Shown one piece after another: positions 33,528-42,819 of a stretch of 64,000 bases of DNA. The notes under the pieces are model-generated. The model had not been told where the DNA came from and did not search any database. It saw only the letters and a program-made list of their open reading frames with translations. A program made the position numbers and the translations under genes. This DNA is from Caulobacter segnis ATCC 21756. GTDB taxonomy: Bacteria; Pseudomonadota; Alphaproteobacteria; Caulobacterales; Caulobacteraceae. How positions within the stretch are numbered: position 1 is the first letter of the stretch; each line of letters opens with the position of its first letter. The DNA lies in the NCBI RefSeq assembly GCF_000092285.1, contig NC_014100.1:1426001-1490000 (forward strand), given 5' to 3'.

Positions 33528-33782
33528 ATGACCGACGCTACGAACCCTTCCGCCGACATCTCCGCCTTGAGCTTCGAGGAAGCTCTGGCGCAGCTGGAAC
33601 GGATCGTGGCCGAGTTGGAATCGGGCCAAGCGCCGCTCGAACGCTCGATCGACATCTACGAACGCGGCGCGGCCCTGAAGGCCCACTGCGAGAAGAAGCT
33701 GGAAGCCGCGCGCCTGAAGGTCGAGAAGATCGTCCTGGGGCAGGGCGGGGCGGTCTCCGCCGAAGCGGCCGAGTTCAACTGA
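33528..33782 (+). CDS. xseB: Exodeoxyribonuclease VII small subunit
   Basis: An 84-residue subunit that joins XseA to degrade single-stranded DNA. Seen: the conserved [20 protein letters not shown] and [20 protein letters not shown], then [13 protein letters not shown], the helical hairpin of XseB. The ATG at 33528 follows GAGAG. It begins the xseB-ispA-dxs run, the order common in proteobacteria; ispA starts 10 nt after its stop. Confidence 0.93.
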   Translation: MTDATNPSADISALSFEEALAQLERIVAELESGQAPLERSIDIYERGAALKAHCEKKLEAARLKVEKIVLGQGGAVSAEAAEFN

Positions 33783-33792
33783 TGCGAGGCGT

Positions 33793-34719
33793 GTGGCCGA
33801 AGAACCAGGGGAGCCGCCCTTGAACGATCTCGCCCCCAAGGATCTGGCCCGACGGATCGTCCAGGCCGCCGACATCGTCACCGTCGCGCTGGACGAGCTG
33901 CTGCCGCGCGCCGATGGCCCGGAGAGCCGCCTGACCGAGGCGATGCGCTACGCGGCTCTGGGGCCGGGCAAGCGCTTGCGGCCGTTCTTCGCGCTGGAAA
34001 CCGGCAAGATGTTCGACCTGGCCGAGCGGCCGGTGCTGCGCGCGGCCTGCGCGCTGGAGTGCATCCACGCCTACAGCCTGGTCCACGACGACCTGCCGGC
34101 CATGGACGACGACGACGTGCGTCGCGGCCGTCCGACCGTGCACAAGCAATATGACGAGGCCACCGCGATCCTGGCGGGCGACGCCCTGCAGACGGCGGCC
34201 TTCGAGATCATGGCCCACCCGGACACGCACGACGACGCTCATATCCGGTCGGAGTTGGTGCGGAAGCTCGCGATCGCCTCGGGCGCGCGTGGCATGGTCG
34301 GCGGCCAGATGATCGACATCCTGGGCGTCCGAGACGACCTGGGCGCCGTGGCGCGGATGCAGCGGCTGAAGACCGGCGCCCTGATCGCCTTCGCCTTCGA
34401 GATCCCGCTGATCATCGCCCGCGCCAAGGAATCCGAGCGCCACGCCCTGATGGCCTTCGCCCAGGACCTGGGCCTGGCCTACCAGATCGTCGACGACATC
34501 CTCGACGCCGAGGGCGACGAAAAGACGCTGGGCAAGGCCGCCGGCGGCAAGGACGCCGCCAAGGGCAAGGCCAATTACGTCACCCTTCTGGGACTGGATG
34601 CGGCCAAGGAGCGCGTGACGCTTTTGGCCGAGCAGACCCGTTCCCACCTCGAAATTTTTGGCGAGCGGGCCGAACATCTCCGCGAAAGCGTTGATTTCGT
34701 GCTGGACCGCCGCAACTGA
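33793..34719 (+). CDS. ispA: Polyprenyl (farnesyl/geranyl) diphosphate synthase
   Basis: A 308-residue prenyltransferase that extends DMAPP with isopentenyl diphosphate. Both Asp-rich motifs are present: [14 protein letters not shown] (first, near residue 98) and [15 protein letters not shown] (second, near residue 236), plus [10 protein letters not shown] near the N-terminus. Residues before the first DDxxD are Ser-Leu-Val-His, typical of a C15 product, but chain length is only inferred. The GTG at 33793 is used; a TTG at 33820 is an alternative. dxs follows after 17 nt. Confidence 0.93.
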   Translation: MAEEPGEPPLNDLAPKDLARRIVQAADIVTVALDELLPRADGPESRLTEAMRYAALGPGKRLRPFFALETGKMFDLAERPVLRAACALECIHAYSLVHDDLPAMDDDDVRRGRPTVHKQYDEATAILAGDALQTAAFEIMAHPDTHDDAHIRSELVRKLAIASGARGMVGGQMIDILGVRDDLGAVARMQRLKTGALIAFAFEIPLIIARAKESERHALMAFAQDLGLAYQIVDDILDAEGDEKTLGKAAGGKDAAKGKANYVTLLGLDAAKERVTLLAEQTRSHLEIFGERAEHLRESVDFVLDRRN

Positions 34720-34736
34720 CCGCGCTTTTGTCAAAC

Positions 34737-36659
34737 ATGCCTTCCAAAACGCCTTTGCTCGACACGATCGCCTCGCCCGCCGATACGCGAGGTCTGTCCG
34801 TCGGCGAATTGAAACAGCTGGCCGCAGAGGTCCGCGCCGAGACGATCGACGCGGTGTCCGTGACGGGCGGGCACCTGGGCGCGGGCCTGGGCGTGGTCGA
34901 GCTGACCGTCGCCCTGCACCACGTGTTCGAGACGCCCAAGGACATTCTGATCTGGGACGTCGGCCATCAGGCCTATCCGCACAAGATCCTGACCGGTCGG
35001 CGGGACCGCATCCGCACCCTGCGTCAGGGCGGCGGTCTCTCGGGCTTCACCAAGCGCGCCGAGAGCGAATACGACCCGTTCGGCGCGGCCCACGCGGCGA
35101 CCTCGATCTCGGCCGCTCTGGGCTTCTGCGCCGCGCGCGACGCCAAGGGAGAGGACAACAGCGTCGTCGCGGTGATCGGCGACGGTTCGCTGGGCGCGGG
35201 CATGGCCTACGAGGCGATGAACGCGGCGACGGACACCACCAAGCGCCTGATCGTCATCCTCAACGACAACGATATGTCGATCGCCCCGCCGGTGGGCGGC
35301 ATGAGCGCCTATTTGGCCAACCTGGTCTCGGGCGGCGCCTACCGCTCGGTGCGCAAGCTGGGCAAGACGGTGGTCGAGAAGCTGCCCAGCCCGATGCGCG
35401 AGGCGGCTCGCAAGGCGGAGGAATACGCCCGGGGCATGGTCACCGGCGGCACCTTCTTCGAAGAGCTCGGCTTCCACTATGTCGGCCCGATCGATGGCCA
35501 CGACATGGACGCCCTGGTCAGCGTGCTGAAGAACGCCAAGGCCTTCGCCGACAAGCCGGTTCTGGTCCACTGCGTGACCCAGAAGGGCAAGGGCTACGCC
35601 CCGGCCGAGGGCGCGGATGACAAGCTGCACGCGGTGGTCAAGTTCGACGTCGTCACCGGCCAGCAGCAGAAGTCGGCCGGCGGCCCGCCCAGCTACACCA
35701 AGGTCTTCGCCCAAGAGCTGATCAAGCAGGCGGAAAAGGACGACAAGATCGTCGCCATCACCGCCGCCATGCCCTCGGGCACGGGCCTTGATCTGTTCGG
35801 CAAGGCCTTCCCCGATCGCACCTTCGACGTCGGCATCGCCGAGCAGCACGCGGTGACCTTCGCCGCGGGCCTGGCCGCCGACGGCATGAAGCCGTTCACC
35901 GCGATCTACTCGACCTTCCTGCAGCGCGGCTACGACCAGGTCGTGCACGACGTGGCCATCCAGGGCCTGCCTGTGCGGTTCGCCATGGACCGCGCCGGTC
36001 TGGTCGGCGCCGATGGCCCGACCCACGCCGGCAGCTTCGACATCGGCTTCATGGGCGCTCTGCCCGGCATGGTGCTGATGGCCGCCGCCGATGAGGTGGA
36101 GCTGGCCCGCATGGTCGCCACCGCCGCGGCCATCGATGACCGCCCCAGCGCCTTCCGCTATCCGCGCGGCGAGGGCCTCGGCCTCGAGATTCCCGCCAAT
36201 GTGGATCCCCTGGAGATCGGCAAGGGCCGCATCGTCCGCGAGGGGACCAGCGTCGCCATCGTCTCGTTCGGCACGCGTCTGTCGGAAAGCCTGAAGGCCG
36301 CCGACCTGCTGGCCGCCCGCGGCCTGTCGGCCACCGTCTGCGACGCCCGCTTCGCCAAGCCGCTCGACCTGGATCTGCTGCTGCGCCTGGCGCGCGAGCA
36401 CGAGGCGATCGTCACGGTGGAGGAGGGCTCCATGGGCGGCTTCGGCGCCTTCGTGCTGCAGGCCCTGGCCCAGCATGGCGCGCTGGATCGCGGCCTGAAG
36501 ATCCGCACGCTCTGCCTGCCCGACGTCTTCCAGGACCAGGACAAGCCCGACGCCATGTACGCTCAAGCCGGTCTCGACGCCGAGGGCGTACTGCGCGGCG
36601 CTCTGTCGGCCTTGGGCATGGACAACGTCAGCGCGGCGGGCGCCGGCCGGCGCGCCTAG
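34737..36659 (+). CDS. dxs: 1-Deoxy-D-xylulose-5-phosphate synthase
   Basis: A 640-residue ThDP enzyme that starts the MEP pathway by joining pyruvate and glyceraldehyde-3-phosphate. Seen: [19 protein letters not shown] near residue 73, the ThDP/Mg site [17 protein letters not shown] near residue 147, [17 protein letters not shown] (catalytic Glu), [15 protein letters not shown] and the transketolase C-terminal [12 protein letters not shown]. The ATG at 34737 ([11 protein letters not shown]) gives the family length. Last gene of xseB-ispA-dxs; its stop overlaps the convergent lipoprotein pseudogene at CTAG. Confidence 0.96.
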   Translation: MPSKTPLLDTIASPADTRGLSVGELKQLAAEVRAETIDAVSVTGGHLGAGLGVVELTVALHHVFETPKDILIWDVGHQAYPHKILTGRRDRIRTLRQGGGLSGFTKRAESEYDPFGAAHAATSISAALGFCAARDAKGEDNSVVAVIGDGSLGAGMAYEAMNAATDTTKRLIVILNDNDMSIAPPVGGMSAYLANLVSGGAYRSVRKLGKTVVEKLPSPMREAARKAEEYARGMVTGGTFFEELGFHYVGPIDGHDMDALVSVLKNAKAFADKPVLVHCVTQKGKGYAPAEGADDKLHAVVKFDVVTGQQQKSAGGPPSYTKVFAQELIKQAEKDDKIVAITAAMPSGTGLDLFGKAFPDRTFDVGIAEQHAVTFAAGLAADGMKPFTAIYSTFLQRGYDQVVHDVAIQGLPVRFAMDRAGLVGADGPTHAGSFDIGFMGALPGMVLMAAADEVELARMVATAAAIDDRPSAFRYPRGEGLGLEIPANVDPLEIGKGRIVREGTSVAIVSFGTRLSESLKAADLLAARGLSATVCDARFAKPLDLDLLLRLAREHEAIVTVEEGSMGGFGAFVLQALAQHGALDRGLKIRTLCLPDVFQDQDKPDAMYAQAGLDAEGVLRGALSALGMDNVSAAGAGRRA

Positions 36660-37121
36660 GCGCCGCACGCCTCGAAGAAGGCCCGGACCTGGCCTCTGTC
36701 GGCCGAAGCGGCCTTCAGGCTGTGTCGCTGACCCTTCGTCAGCAGCGCCAGATCTCCGGACTTGCGGAACGCCTGGAGCGCCGGCGCGCTCGCCGCGCCG
36801 CGCGCCTGGACCAAGCCCTGGCTCATCGCATCGTCGATCCTGGCGGTGGTGAAGCGGCTTTCGCTGCGTCCCGAGGCGAGCACCATCTCGCGCTCCGTCA
36901 GGCCGACGGGCGGAGAGATCGATTTCGTCGCGGCCCGGACGGCAGCTCATCATCAGCACCACGTCGTCGCTGTTGGGGCGTCCGTAGGCGAGGCGCGGAT
37001 CCTCCTGCGCGTCGGCCAGATAGCTCCACCGATAGCCGGCCGCGTCCTGCTTTTCGTGGGCGCAACCCGCCAAGCCGGCGGCGAGGGTCAGGGCGACAAG
37101 AGCGGCGACGCGGCGCGTCAT
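36656..37121 (-). pseudogene. Small lipoprotein gene broken by a one-base frameshift
   Basis: The first frame (from ATG 37121) reads MTRRVAALVALTLAAGLAGC, a perfect lipobox signal, then AHEKQDAAGYRWSYLADAQ and DDVVLMMSCRPGRDEIDLS. Near 36914 the sense passes to another frame: PPVGLTEREMVLASGRSESR, ending FFEACGA at 36656. The total length of 466 nt is one base more than a multiple of three, so a single inserted base explains the break. Without it the product would be a lipoprotein of about 154 residues. I do not recognise the family. It may be a real pseudogene or a sequencing error. Confidence 0.7.
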
Positions 37122-37170
37122 GGGCGGTCCTCCTCGCCCCATCAACGCGGCTTGGACCTGAATGGCTCCT

Positions 37171-37214
37171 GAAAACGAAACGGGCGCGGAGACCTCGCGG
37201 TCGCCGCGCCCGTG
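37171..37214 (-). terminator. Terminator of the flgF-flgG-flgA-flgH operon
   Basis: CGGGCGCGG (minus strand, 37212-37204), loop, CCGCGCCCG (37189-37181), then TTTCGTTTTC. It lies about 25 nt after the flgH stop. Confidence 0.85.
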
Positions 37215-37236
37215 AAGGCTGGCTTCGTCAGCCGTT

Positions 37237-37971
37237 TTAGAACGGCGAGAACCGCTCGACCAGCGACTGGCCGGCCGGGGTCTTCTGGACGCGGCTGATG
37301 TCGCCGCGGCCGCCGTAGCTGATGCGGGCCTCGGCGATCTGGGTGTGGCGGATGGTGTTGGCCGAGGAGATGTCCTCCGGGCGCACGATGCCGGCCACGG
37401 TCAGCTGGCGCAGCTCGGCGTTGGTGCGGACTTCCTGGGTGCCCTGGATGACCATGTTGCCGTTGGGCAGGACCTGGCTGACCACGGCGGCGATGGTCAG
37501 GCTGATCTTTTCCGAGCGCTTGATGTTGCCGGCGCCGGCGTTGGTCGTGGTCGAGCTGGTCTCCAGCGCGTTCGAGGGATCGAAGCCGCCCGGCAGAACC
37601 TTGCCCAGGCTCGACTCCAGGCCCAGCAAGTGCGGAACGCCGGCCTTGGTCGTCGAGGCGCGCGAGCTGTCGGTCTGGTTCTTGGTGTCGGCGCTGTCGT
37701 CGATGTCGATCATCACGGTCAGGATGTCGCCGACGCGGCTGGCGCGCTGGTCGTTAAAGAAGGCGCGGGCGCCGACGCGCCACAGCGAGTTGGCCGAGGC
37801 GGCCTGCGGGGCCGGCTCGCGCGCCGAGACATATTGCTGCTGGATCGGGGCCAAAGCGGCGGGGTAGCCGACCGGAGCCAGTTCCGGCCCTTTCACGGCT
37901 TCCTTGACGGTGGAGCAGGCGGCCAGCGGAGCCAGCAGCAGGGTGGCGGCGATGAGAGCGGGGCGACGCAT
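37237..37971 (-). CDS. flgH: Flagellar L-ring lipoprotein FlgH
   Basis: Outer-membrane ring of the basal body, 244 residues. It has a lipobox signal (MRRPALIAATLLLAPLAAC, Cys19), then NSLWRVGARAFFNDQRASRVGDILTV near residues 61-86, the FlgH signature, SEKISLTIAAVVSQVLPNGNMVIQGTQEVRTN, and EDISSANTIRHTQIAEARISYGGRGDI at the C-terminus. Fourth gene after flgF, flgG and flgA, 14 nt behind flgA. Confidence 0.95.
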   Translation of the reverse strand: MRRPALIAATLLLAPLAACSTVKEAVKGPELAPVGYPAALAPIQQQYVSAREPAPQAASANSLWRVGARAFFNDQRASRVGDILTVMIDIDDSADTKNQTDSSRASTTKAGVPHLLGLESSLGKVLPGGFDPSNALETSSTTTNAGAGNIKRSEKISLTIAAVVSQVLPNGNMVIQGTQEVRTNAELRQLTVAGIVRPEDISSANTIRHTQIAEARISYGGRGDISRVQKTPAGQSLVERFSPF

Positions 37972-37985
37972 GGGTCTTAAGCCTC

Positions 37986-38750
37986 TTAGCGAGCGGCGAA
38001 ACGGACGGGTTGCGAACGGGCTTGCAAGCCTTGGGCCTGCGGACCGACGGCGGCGGCCCCTGGGCCGATCGCGACGGCTTGGATGATCTTCTTCGAGGCG
38101 GTGTTCTGGACGGCGAAGACTTCGCCCGTCGATGCGGCCGACATCGCCTTGCCTTGAAGCGAAAGGGAAATTCCGCCGTCGCTGTAGGTGACGGTGATCA
38201 GGTCGCCGGTCTTGACGACCTGGGCGGCCCCCACGTCGCGCTGCGAGACTGCGGCGCCTTCACGCAGGGGGCGCTTGGCCGCCAGGCCGATCACGGCGTC
38301 CGCATCGCGCGGGGCGTCGGCCGGCGCGCCGGCCATCTTCACCCACACCAGGTCTTCCGGCTGGACGATTTCGCCGGCCGTCATGCTGCGGGCGTAGGCA
38401 AGAACTTCCACATTGCCCCGCGCGGCGCCGGTCAGGCCCGCGCGCGTCGAGCCGCCGCTGTTGTCGGAGCCTTCGCGGACGATGATCCGGCGGACGCCCT
38501 GGCTGTTGTCCCAGTCGAAGCCCGCGCGGCGCGCGAACATCTGCACCTGACCCGCCTCGAGCACGGCGGTGGGGCCCATGCGGGCGGCGACCACCAGGTT
38601 GGCGGCCGCGCCGCTGACGCCGTCGAACAGGTCGCCCAGCGTGATGCGGCCGTCGGAGTCGGTGGTGTCCATCCGCAGGCTCACCGGCGTTCCGGCGAGG
38701 GCGGGGGACGCGAAGGCGAGGGCCGCGGCGGCGAACAGGAGCGCTTTCAT
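37986..38750 (-). CDS. flgA: P-ring assembly protein FlgA
   Basis: Periplasmic chaperone for the FlgI P-ring, 254 residues. It has a signal peptide (MKALLFAAAALAFASPALA) and a SAF-type C-terminal domain: EVLAYARSMTAGEIVQPEDLVW, VIGLAAKRPLREGAAVSQRDVG, VKTGDLITVTYSDGGISLSLQGKAM, and QNTASKKIIQAVAIGPG, the usual end pattern. An N-terminal domain of about 110 residues precedes it. It starts 4 nt downstream of the flgG stop. Confidence 0.93.
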   Translation of the reverse strand: MKALLFAAAALAFASPALAGTPVSLRMDTTDSDGRITLGDLFDGVSGAAANLVVAARMGPTAVLEAGQVQMFARRAGFDWDNSQGVRRIIVREGSDNSGGSTRAGLTGAARGNVEVLAYARSMTAGEIVQPEDLVWVKMAGAPADAPRDADAVIGLAAKRPLREGAAVSQRDVGAAQVVKTGDLITVTYSDGGISLSLQGKAMSAASTGEVFAVQNTASKKIIQAVAIGPGAAAVGPQAQGLQARSQPVRFAAR

Positions 38751-38754
38751 CGGC

Positions 38755-39543
38755 TTACGACCTCATCTGCGAGGTGGTCTGCAGCATCTGATCGGCCGTG
38801 GAGATGACCTTGGAGTTCATCTCGTAGGCGCGCTGCGCGGTGATCAGGGCCGTGATTTCCGAGACCGAGTCGACGTTCGAGGCTTCGGTGTAGTGCTGCA
38901 TCAGCACGCCAAAGCCCGGCTGACCCGGCGCCGCGAGGTTGGCCGCGCCCGAGGCGGCGGTCTCGAGGAACAGGTTATCGCCGATGGCTTCCAGACCGCC
39001 TTCGTTCATGAAGTTGGCGAGCTGCAGCTGGCCGATGGTCTGCGGCTGCGGATCGCCGTCCAGCTTCACCTGCACCATGCCGGTCTTGCTGATGATGATG
39101 TCGATGGCGTTCTGTGGGACCGTGATGCCGGGCTGGACCGTGTAGCCGTCCTCGGTGACGATCTGGCCCTGGTCGTTGGTCGAGAAGTTGCCGGCGCGGG
39201 TGTAGGCCGTCTCGCCCGAGGGCAGCAGAATCTGCAGGTAGCCCTTGCCCTGGATCGCGAGGTCCAGCGGGTTGTCGGTCAGGGTCGGGGTGCCTTGCTC
39301 GGTGATGCGGTAGACCGAGCCGGCCTTGACGCCGCCGCCGACCTGCACGCCCGTCGGAACGATGTTGCCGTCGCTGGACGACTGCGAGCCGGCGCGCTCG
39401 ATCGTCTGGTACAGCAGGTCCTGGAACTCGGCGCGTTGGCGCTTGAAGCCAACGGTGTTCATGTTGGCGATGTTGTTCGAGATGACTTCGACGTTCAGCT
39501 GTTGCGCTGACATGCCCGAAGCGGCGGTGCGGAGAGCTTGCAT
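38755..39543 (-). CDS. flgG: Flagellar distal rod protein FlgG
   Basis: A 262-residue distal rod subunit, the full family length. Seen: N-terminal helix MQALRTAASGMSAQQLNVEV and ISNNIANMNTVGFKRQRAEF, central DNPLDLAIQGKGYLQILLPSGETAYTRAGNF, and the C-terminal helix EASNVDSVSEITALITAQRAYEMNSKVI, which packs with the N-terminal helix in the rod. It follows flgF by 13 nt in the same operon. Confidence 0.97.
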   Translation of the reverse strand: MQALRTAASGMSAQQLNVEVISNNIANMNTVGFKRQRAEFQDLLYQTIERAGSQSSSDGNIVPTGVQVGGGVKAGSVYRITEQGTPTLTDNPLDLAIQGKGYLQILLPSGETAYTRAGNFSTNDQGQIVTEDGYTVQPGITVPQNAIDIIISKTGMVQVKLDGDPQPQTIGQLQLANFMNEGGLEAIGDNLFLETAASGAANLAAPGQPGFGVLMQHYTEASNVDSVSEITALITAQRAYEMNSKVISTADQMLQTTSQMRS

Positions 39544-39556
39544 CGGCTAGCGTTCC

Positions 39557-40294
39557 TTAATTGACTTTGCCCAGCCGCTCGACGGCGGTCCGGGACAGTT
39601 CGGAGGTGTTGTCCATCATCTTGGCGACGCTCTCGTAGGCGCGCTGCACCTGGATCAGCTTGGTGATCTCGAGGACGGATTGGACGTTGGAGGCCTCAAG
39701 CATGCCCTGGTGGACGACGGCGTCCGGCGCGGGCTGCAGGGTGGCGTTGGTGGTGTTGCGGTAGAGGTTGTCGCCGTCCTTGGCCATCGAGGCCAGGTTG
39801 TCGGGGCGGACCACGGCGATCTTGCCGACCCGGACGGCGCCCTGGGTGACGATGCCGTCCTTGCCGATGCTCACCTGGCCCAGCGTCGGGTCGATGTTGA
39901 TCGGGCCGCCGCCCTCGTCCAGCACCGGATGGCCGGATTGGGTGACCAGTTGGCCTTCAGGATTGGTCGTGAAGCGGCCGTCGCGGGTGTAGCGGTCTCC
40001 GTTGGCGGTCTGGACCCGGAAGAAGCCCTTGCCCTCGATCGCGAGGTCGAAGTCGCCGCCCGTCTTGGTCATCGCGCCTTGCGTGAAGTCGCGGGCGACG
40101 CCCGAATCCAGCACGAACTTGACCGGCGCCGAGCCGTCCAGGGTTTTGGCCGGCTTGGACTGCTCGGTGCGGACCATCAGGTCCTCGACCTTGAAGCCCG
40201 TGGTGTTGGCGTTGGCGATGTTGTTGGCCACGACGTCCAGCTCGCGGCGAAGCGTCAGTTGGCGCGAAAGGCCGACATAAAGCGCGTTGTCCAT
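39557..40294 (-). CDS. flgF: Flagellar proximal rod protein FlgF
   Basis: A 245-residue rod subunit, first gene of the operon. Seen: LRRELDVVANNIANANTTGFKVE near the N-terminus, DFDLAIEGKGFFRVQTANGDRYTRDGRF, and EASNVQSVLEITKLIQVQRAYESVAKMM at the C-terminus. It is shorter than FlgG in the middle domain, as usual. A sigma-54 promoter and an ftr enhancer lie 50-140 nt upstream, marking it as a late-class Caulobacter flagellar operon. Confidence 0.95.
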   Translation of the reverse strand: MDNALYVGLSRQLTLRRELDVVANNIANANTTGFKVEDLMVRTEQSKPAKTLDGSAPVKFVLDSGVARDFTQGAMTKTGGDFDLAIEGKGFFRVQTANGDRYTRDGRFTTNPEGQLVTQSGHPVLDEGGGPINIDPTLGQVSIGKDGIVTQGAVRVGKIAVVRPDNLASMAKDGDNLYRNTTNATLQPAPDAVVHQGMLEASNVQSVLEITKLIQVQRAYESVAKMMDNTSELSRTAVERLGKVN

Positions 40295-40343
40295 GGCGAG
40301 TTAACTCGGGCGGCTGGCGCGACAAATGCGCCGCACCTCCTGA

Positions 40344-40360
40344 AGCAACCTTCGTGCCAG
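40344..40360 (-). promoter_or_regulatory. Sigma-54 promoter of flgF
   Basis: On the minus strand CTGGCACGAAGGTTGCT matches the -24/-12 consensus YTGGCACGRNNNTTGCW at every fixed position. Transcription should begin near 40332, about 38 nt before the flgF ATG. Confidence 0.9.
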
Positions 40361-40419
40361 AGTGAAATCGTCAATGAAAACAACAAATAGAAAGGTTAAC
40401 GAGGGGGTGTTGGTCGGAG

Positions 40420-40432
40420 TCTGCCGGGCAGA
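40420..40432. promoter_or_regulatory. ftr-like (FlbD) enhancer between flgF and fliL
   Basis: Palindrome TCTGCCGGGCAGA, like the ftr elements bound by FlbD in C. crescentus. It lies about 95 nt upstream of the predicted flgF start of transcription and 37 nt before the fliL -35-like TTAACC, so it could activate flgF and repress fliL. Confidence 0.7.
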
Positions 40433-40468
40433 TTCAGCCTGCGACCAAATGGCCTCCAAAACACATCG

Positions 40469-40474
40469 TTAACC
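40469..40474 (+). promoter_or_regulatory. Candidate class II (CtrA-type) promoter element of fliL
   Basis: GTTAACC stands 47 nt before the fliL GTG. The known early flagellar promoters of Caulobacter carry TTAACC in the -35 region under CtrA control. The second TTAA half-site is not clear, so this is tentative. Confidence 0.45.
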
Positions 40475-40520
40475 ATGCTCGCGCATGAGTAAGGCATATA
40501 GATTCCAAGGAACCGCGCGC

Positions 40521-41129
40521 GTGGCTCAGAACGATCAGGAAGCTCCCGAAGGTGAAGAGGGCGCCGAAGGCGAAGCCTCCGCCAAGAAGAAGCCGCCTAT
40601 TCTTATCATCGCGATCGCGGCCGGCGTCCTCGTCCTGGGTGGCGGCGGCGCCGCGGCCTTCTTCCTCATGAAGCCCAAGCCGGCCGCCGAAGCGGGCGAG
40701 CACGGGGCTGAAGAGAAGGAAAAGAAGAAGGAAAAGAAAAAGGAAGAGGGCGAGAAGAAGGAAGGCGAGGGCGGCGCGGCCGCGGCCGCCGGTCCGGCGC
40801 CCGTGATCAAGGAAGGTCCGGACGGCGTGGTGTTCTACACCCTGCCCGACATCGTCGTGAACATGCAGACGGCCGATGGCAAGTCGACCTTCCTGAAGCT
40901 GAAACTGACTTTCGAGCTGCCGGACGAAGAGACGGCCGAGGCTTTGACGCCGAATCTGCCCAGGTTGCAGGACATGTTCCAGACGTTCCTGCGCGAACTG
41001 CGTCCCGAAGACCTGAACGGCAGCCAAGGCACCTATCAACTGCGCGTCGAGCTGCTGCGCCGGGTGAACCTGGTCGCCGCGCCGGCCAAGGTGAACGCGG
41101 TCCTCATCGAGGAGATGCTGATCAACTAG
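40521..41129 (+). CDS. fliL: Flagellar basal-body-associated protein FliL
   Basis: A 202-residue single-pass inner-membrane protein that surrounds the stator. After a short acidic N-terminus comes one membrane helix (PPILIIAIAAGVLVLGGGGA, about residues 24-43), a highly charged Glu/Lys linker (EEKEKKKEKKKEEGEKKEG) and the FliL domain (YTLPDIVVNMQTADGKSTFLKLKLTFELPDEE). I start at GTG 40521 (MAQNDQEAP), with AAGGA 9 nt upstream, because an ATG at 40485 would lie before the expected transcription start. First gene of fliL-fliM-pflI-motE-like. Confidence 0.92.
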   Translation: MAQNDQEAPEGEEGAEGEASAKKKPPILIIAIAAGVLVLGGGGAAAFFLMKPKPAAEAGEHGAEEKEKKKEKKKEEGEKKEGEGGAAAAAGPAPVIKEGPDGVVFYTLPDIVVNMQTADGKSTFLKLKLTFELPDEETAEALTPNLPRLQDMFQTFLRELRPEDLNGSQGTYQLRVELLRRVNLVAAPAKVNAVLIEEMLIN

Positions 41130-41158
41130 GCTCTCGGGCTGGTTGGGGCGAAACGATC

Positions 41159-42268
41159 ATGGCGGACGAGAACGATCAGGCCCAGTGGGGCGCGGAAGGT
41201 GGCGGCGGCGACGGCGTCAACGAGTTCGGCGACTTCTCGGGCGGCATGGCCGGCTGGGATGACGGCGGCGGCGCCGACGGCGCGTCCGAGCGCATCCTGA
41301 ACCAGGACGAGATTGACAGCCTGCTGGGCTTCGATCTGTCCGGCGACGGCTCCGAGGACCGCACGGGCATCCGCGCGATCATCAACTCGGCGCTGGTTTC
41401 CTACGAACGCCTGCCGATGCTGGAAATCGTCTTCGACCGCCTGGTGCGGTTGATGACGACCTCCTTGCGGAACTTCACTTCGGACAACGTCGAGGTCAGC
41501 CTCGACAACATCAGCTCGATCCGTTTCGGCGACTACCTGAACTCGATCCCGCTGCCGGCCATCCTGGCCGTCTTCCGGGCCGAGGAGTTGGACAACTACG
41601 GCCTGCTGACGGTCGACTCGAACCTGATCTACTCGATCGTCGACGTGCTGCTGGGCGGCCGTCGCGGCACGGCCGCGATGCGCATCGAGGGGCGCCCCTA
41701 CACCACGATCGAGCGCGTGCTGGTGCAGCGAATGATCGAGGTGGTGCTGCATGACCTGAAGAGCGCCTTCGAACCACTGCATCCGGTCGCCTTCTCGCTG
41801 GACCGCCTGGAAACCAACCCGCGCTTCGCCGCCATCGCCCGGCCGGCCAACGCCGCGATCCTGGTCAAGCTGCGCATCGACATGGAAGACCGCGGCGGCC
41901 GCATCGAGCTGCTGCTGCCCTACGCGACGCTGGAACCCATCCGGAAGATGCTGCTGCAGCAGTTCATGGGTGAGAAGTTCGGCCGCGACAACATCTGGGA
42001 AGGCCACTTGGCCACCGAGCTGTGGACCACCCAGATGGAGGTCCGCGCCGTGCTCGACGAGCAGCAGCTGCCGCTGTCGCGCGTGCTGAACATGCAGGTC
42101 GGCGACACCCTGATGCTGAACGCCACGCCCGACAGCCTGGTGGAGCTGCGCGCCGGAGCCATCCCGCTGACGCGCGGCCGCATGGGCCGCCGCAATCACT
42201 CGATCGCCGTCCGCGCCGAGGCGCCGCTGACCCCGGCCGCCAAGAAGGCCGTGCAGAAACTGAAATGA
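41159..42268 (+). CDS. fliM: Flagellar motor switch protein FliM
   Basis: A 369-residue C-ring protein that binds CheY-P. Seen: NQDEIDSLLGFDLSGDG near residues 47-63 (the EIDALL-type segment that binds CheY in other species), the GGxG-containing middle domain from IINSALVSYERLPMLEIVFDRLVR, IRFGDYLNSIPLPAILAVFRAEEL, LLGGRRGTAAMRIEGRPYT and ERLHPV-like FEPLHPVAF, and the SpoA-like C-terminal domain (DTLMLNATPDSLVELRAGAIP, RRNHSIAVRAEAPL). It ends in ATGA overlap with pflI. Confidence 0.96.
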   Translation: MADENDQAQWGAEGGGGDGVNEFGDFSGGMAGWDDGGGADGASERILNQDEIDSLLGFDLSGDGSEDRTGIRAIINSALVSYERLPMLEIVFDRLVRLMTTSLRNFTSDNVEVSLDNISSIRFGDYLNSIPLPAILAVFRAEELDNYGLLTVDSNLIYSIVDVLLGGRRGTAAMRIEGRPYTTIERVLVQRMIEVVLHDLKSAFEPLHPVAFSLDRLETNPRFAAIARPANAAILVKLRIDMEDRGGRIELLLPYATLEPIRKMLLQQFMGEKFGRDNIWEGHLATELWTTQMEVRAVLDEQQLPLSRVLNMQVGDTLMLNATPDSLVELRAGAIPLTRGRMGRRNHSIAVRAEAPLTPAAKKAVQKLK

Positions 42269-42819
42269 GCGTCATCGCCTTCGCCATGAATGGTTTGCTG
42301 GCGGTGCTGCTGATCGTGGCGCTGGGCTTCGGCTGGCGTCTGGAGCGCCGCCTGAAGGCCCTGCGCGACAGCCACGAGGGCTTCGCCAAGGCCGTCAAGG
42401 ATCTCGACCAGGCCGCCGCTCGCGCCGAGCAGGGCCTCGCCGACTTGCGCGCCGCCACCGACGAAGCGGCCGAGACCCTGGCCATCCGCATAGAGCGCGC
42501 GCAGGCCCTGGCCGCCCAGCTGGACGAGCGGATCAGCCGCCCGCCGCCGCCGCGTCCCGAGCGAGAGGCGCCGCCGCCGGCGCCCGTGCGCGGCCGCGTG
42601 GACGAGGTTTCGCCCGCCGCCGAACGTCGCCTGAAGGCCGAGGATTTCGAACGTCTGCTGGAGCGCGAATCGCGCCTCCCGGCCGGCGCCCGCCCGACCC
42701 TGAGCGCGCCCTCGGCGCCTTCCGAAACCCCGCGTTCACGGGCGCGGGTCGATGATGATCTCTTCGACGGACCGGGCGATCCCCCGCGTCCCGGACCCCA
42801 ATCCAGAGCCCGCCGATGA
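42265..42819 (+). CDS. pflI: DUF6468 protein, probable flagellar positioning protein PflI
   Basis: A 184-residue bitopic protein. One N-terminal membrane helix (MNGLLAVLLIVALGFGWRLE, residues 8-27), a coiled-coil region (DLDQAAARAEQGLADLRAAT, about 46-90), then a proline-rich segment (RPPPPRPEREAPPPAPVRG, about 92-110) and a C-terminal part with SRAR. In C. crescentus, PflI, needed for correct polar placement of the flagellum, lies downstream of fliLM and has a membrane segment plus proline-rich region as I remember it; the name rests on that. It overlaps fliM (ATGA) and the next gene (ATGA). Confidence 0.7.
   Translation: MSVIAFAMNGLLAVLLIVALGFGWRLERRLKALRDSHEGFAKAVKDLDQAAARAEQGLADLRAATDEAAETLAIRIERAQALAAQLDERISRPPPPRPEREAPPPAPVRGRVDEVSPAAERRLKAEDFERLLERESRLPAGARPTLSAPSAPSETPRSRARVDDDLFDGPGDPPRPGPQSRARR

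Noticed and set aside
34731..37145. Minus-strand frame of 804 codons antisense to dxs
   Set aside because: Only its first ~65 residues, outside dxs, look real (lipoprotein start); the rest is shadow of dxs.
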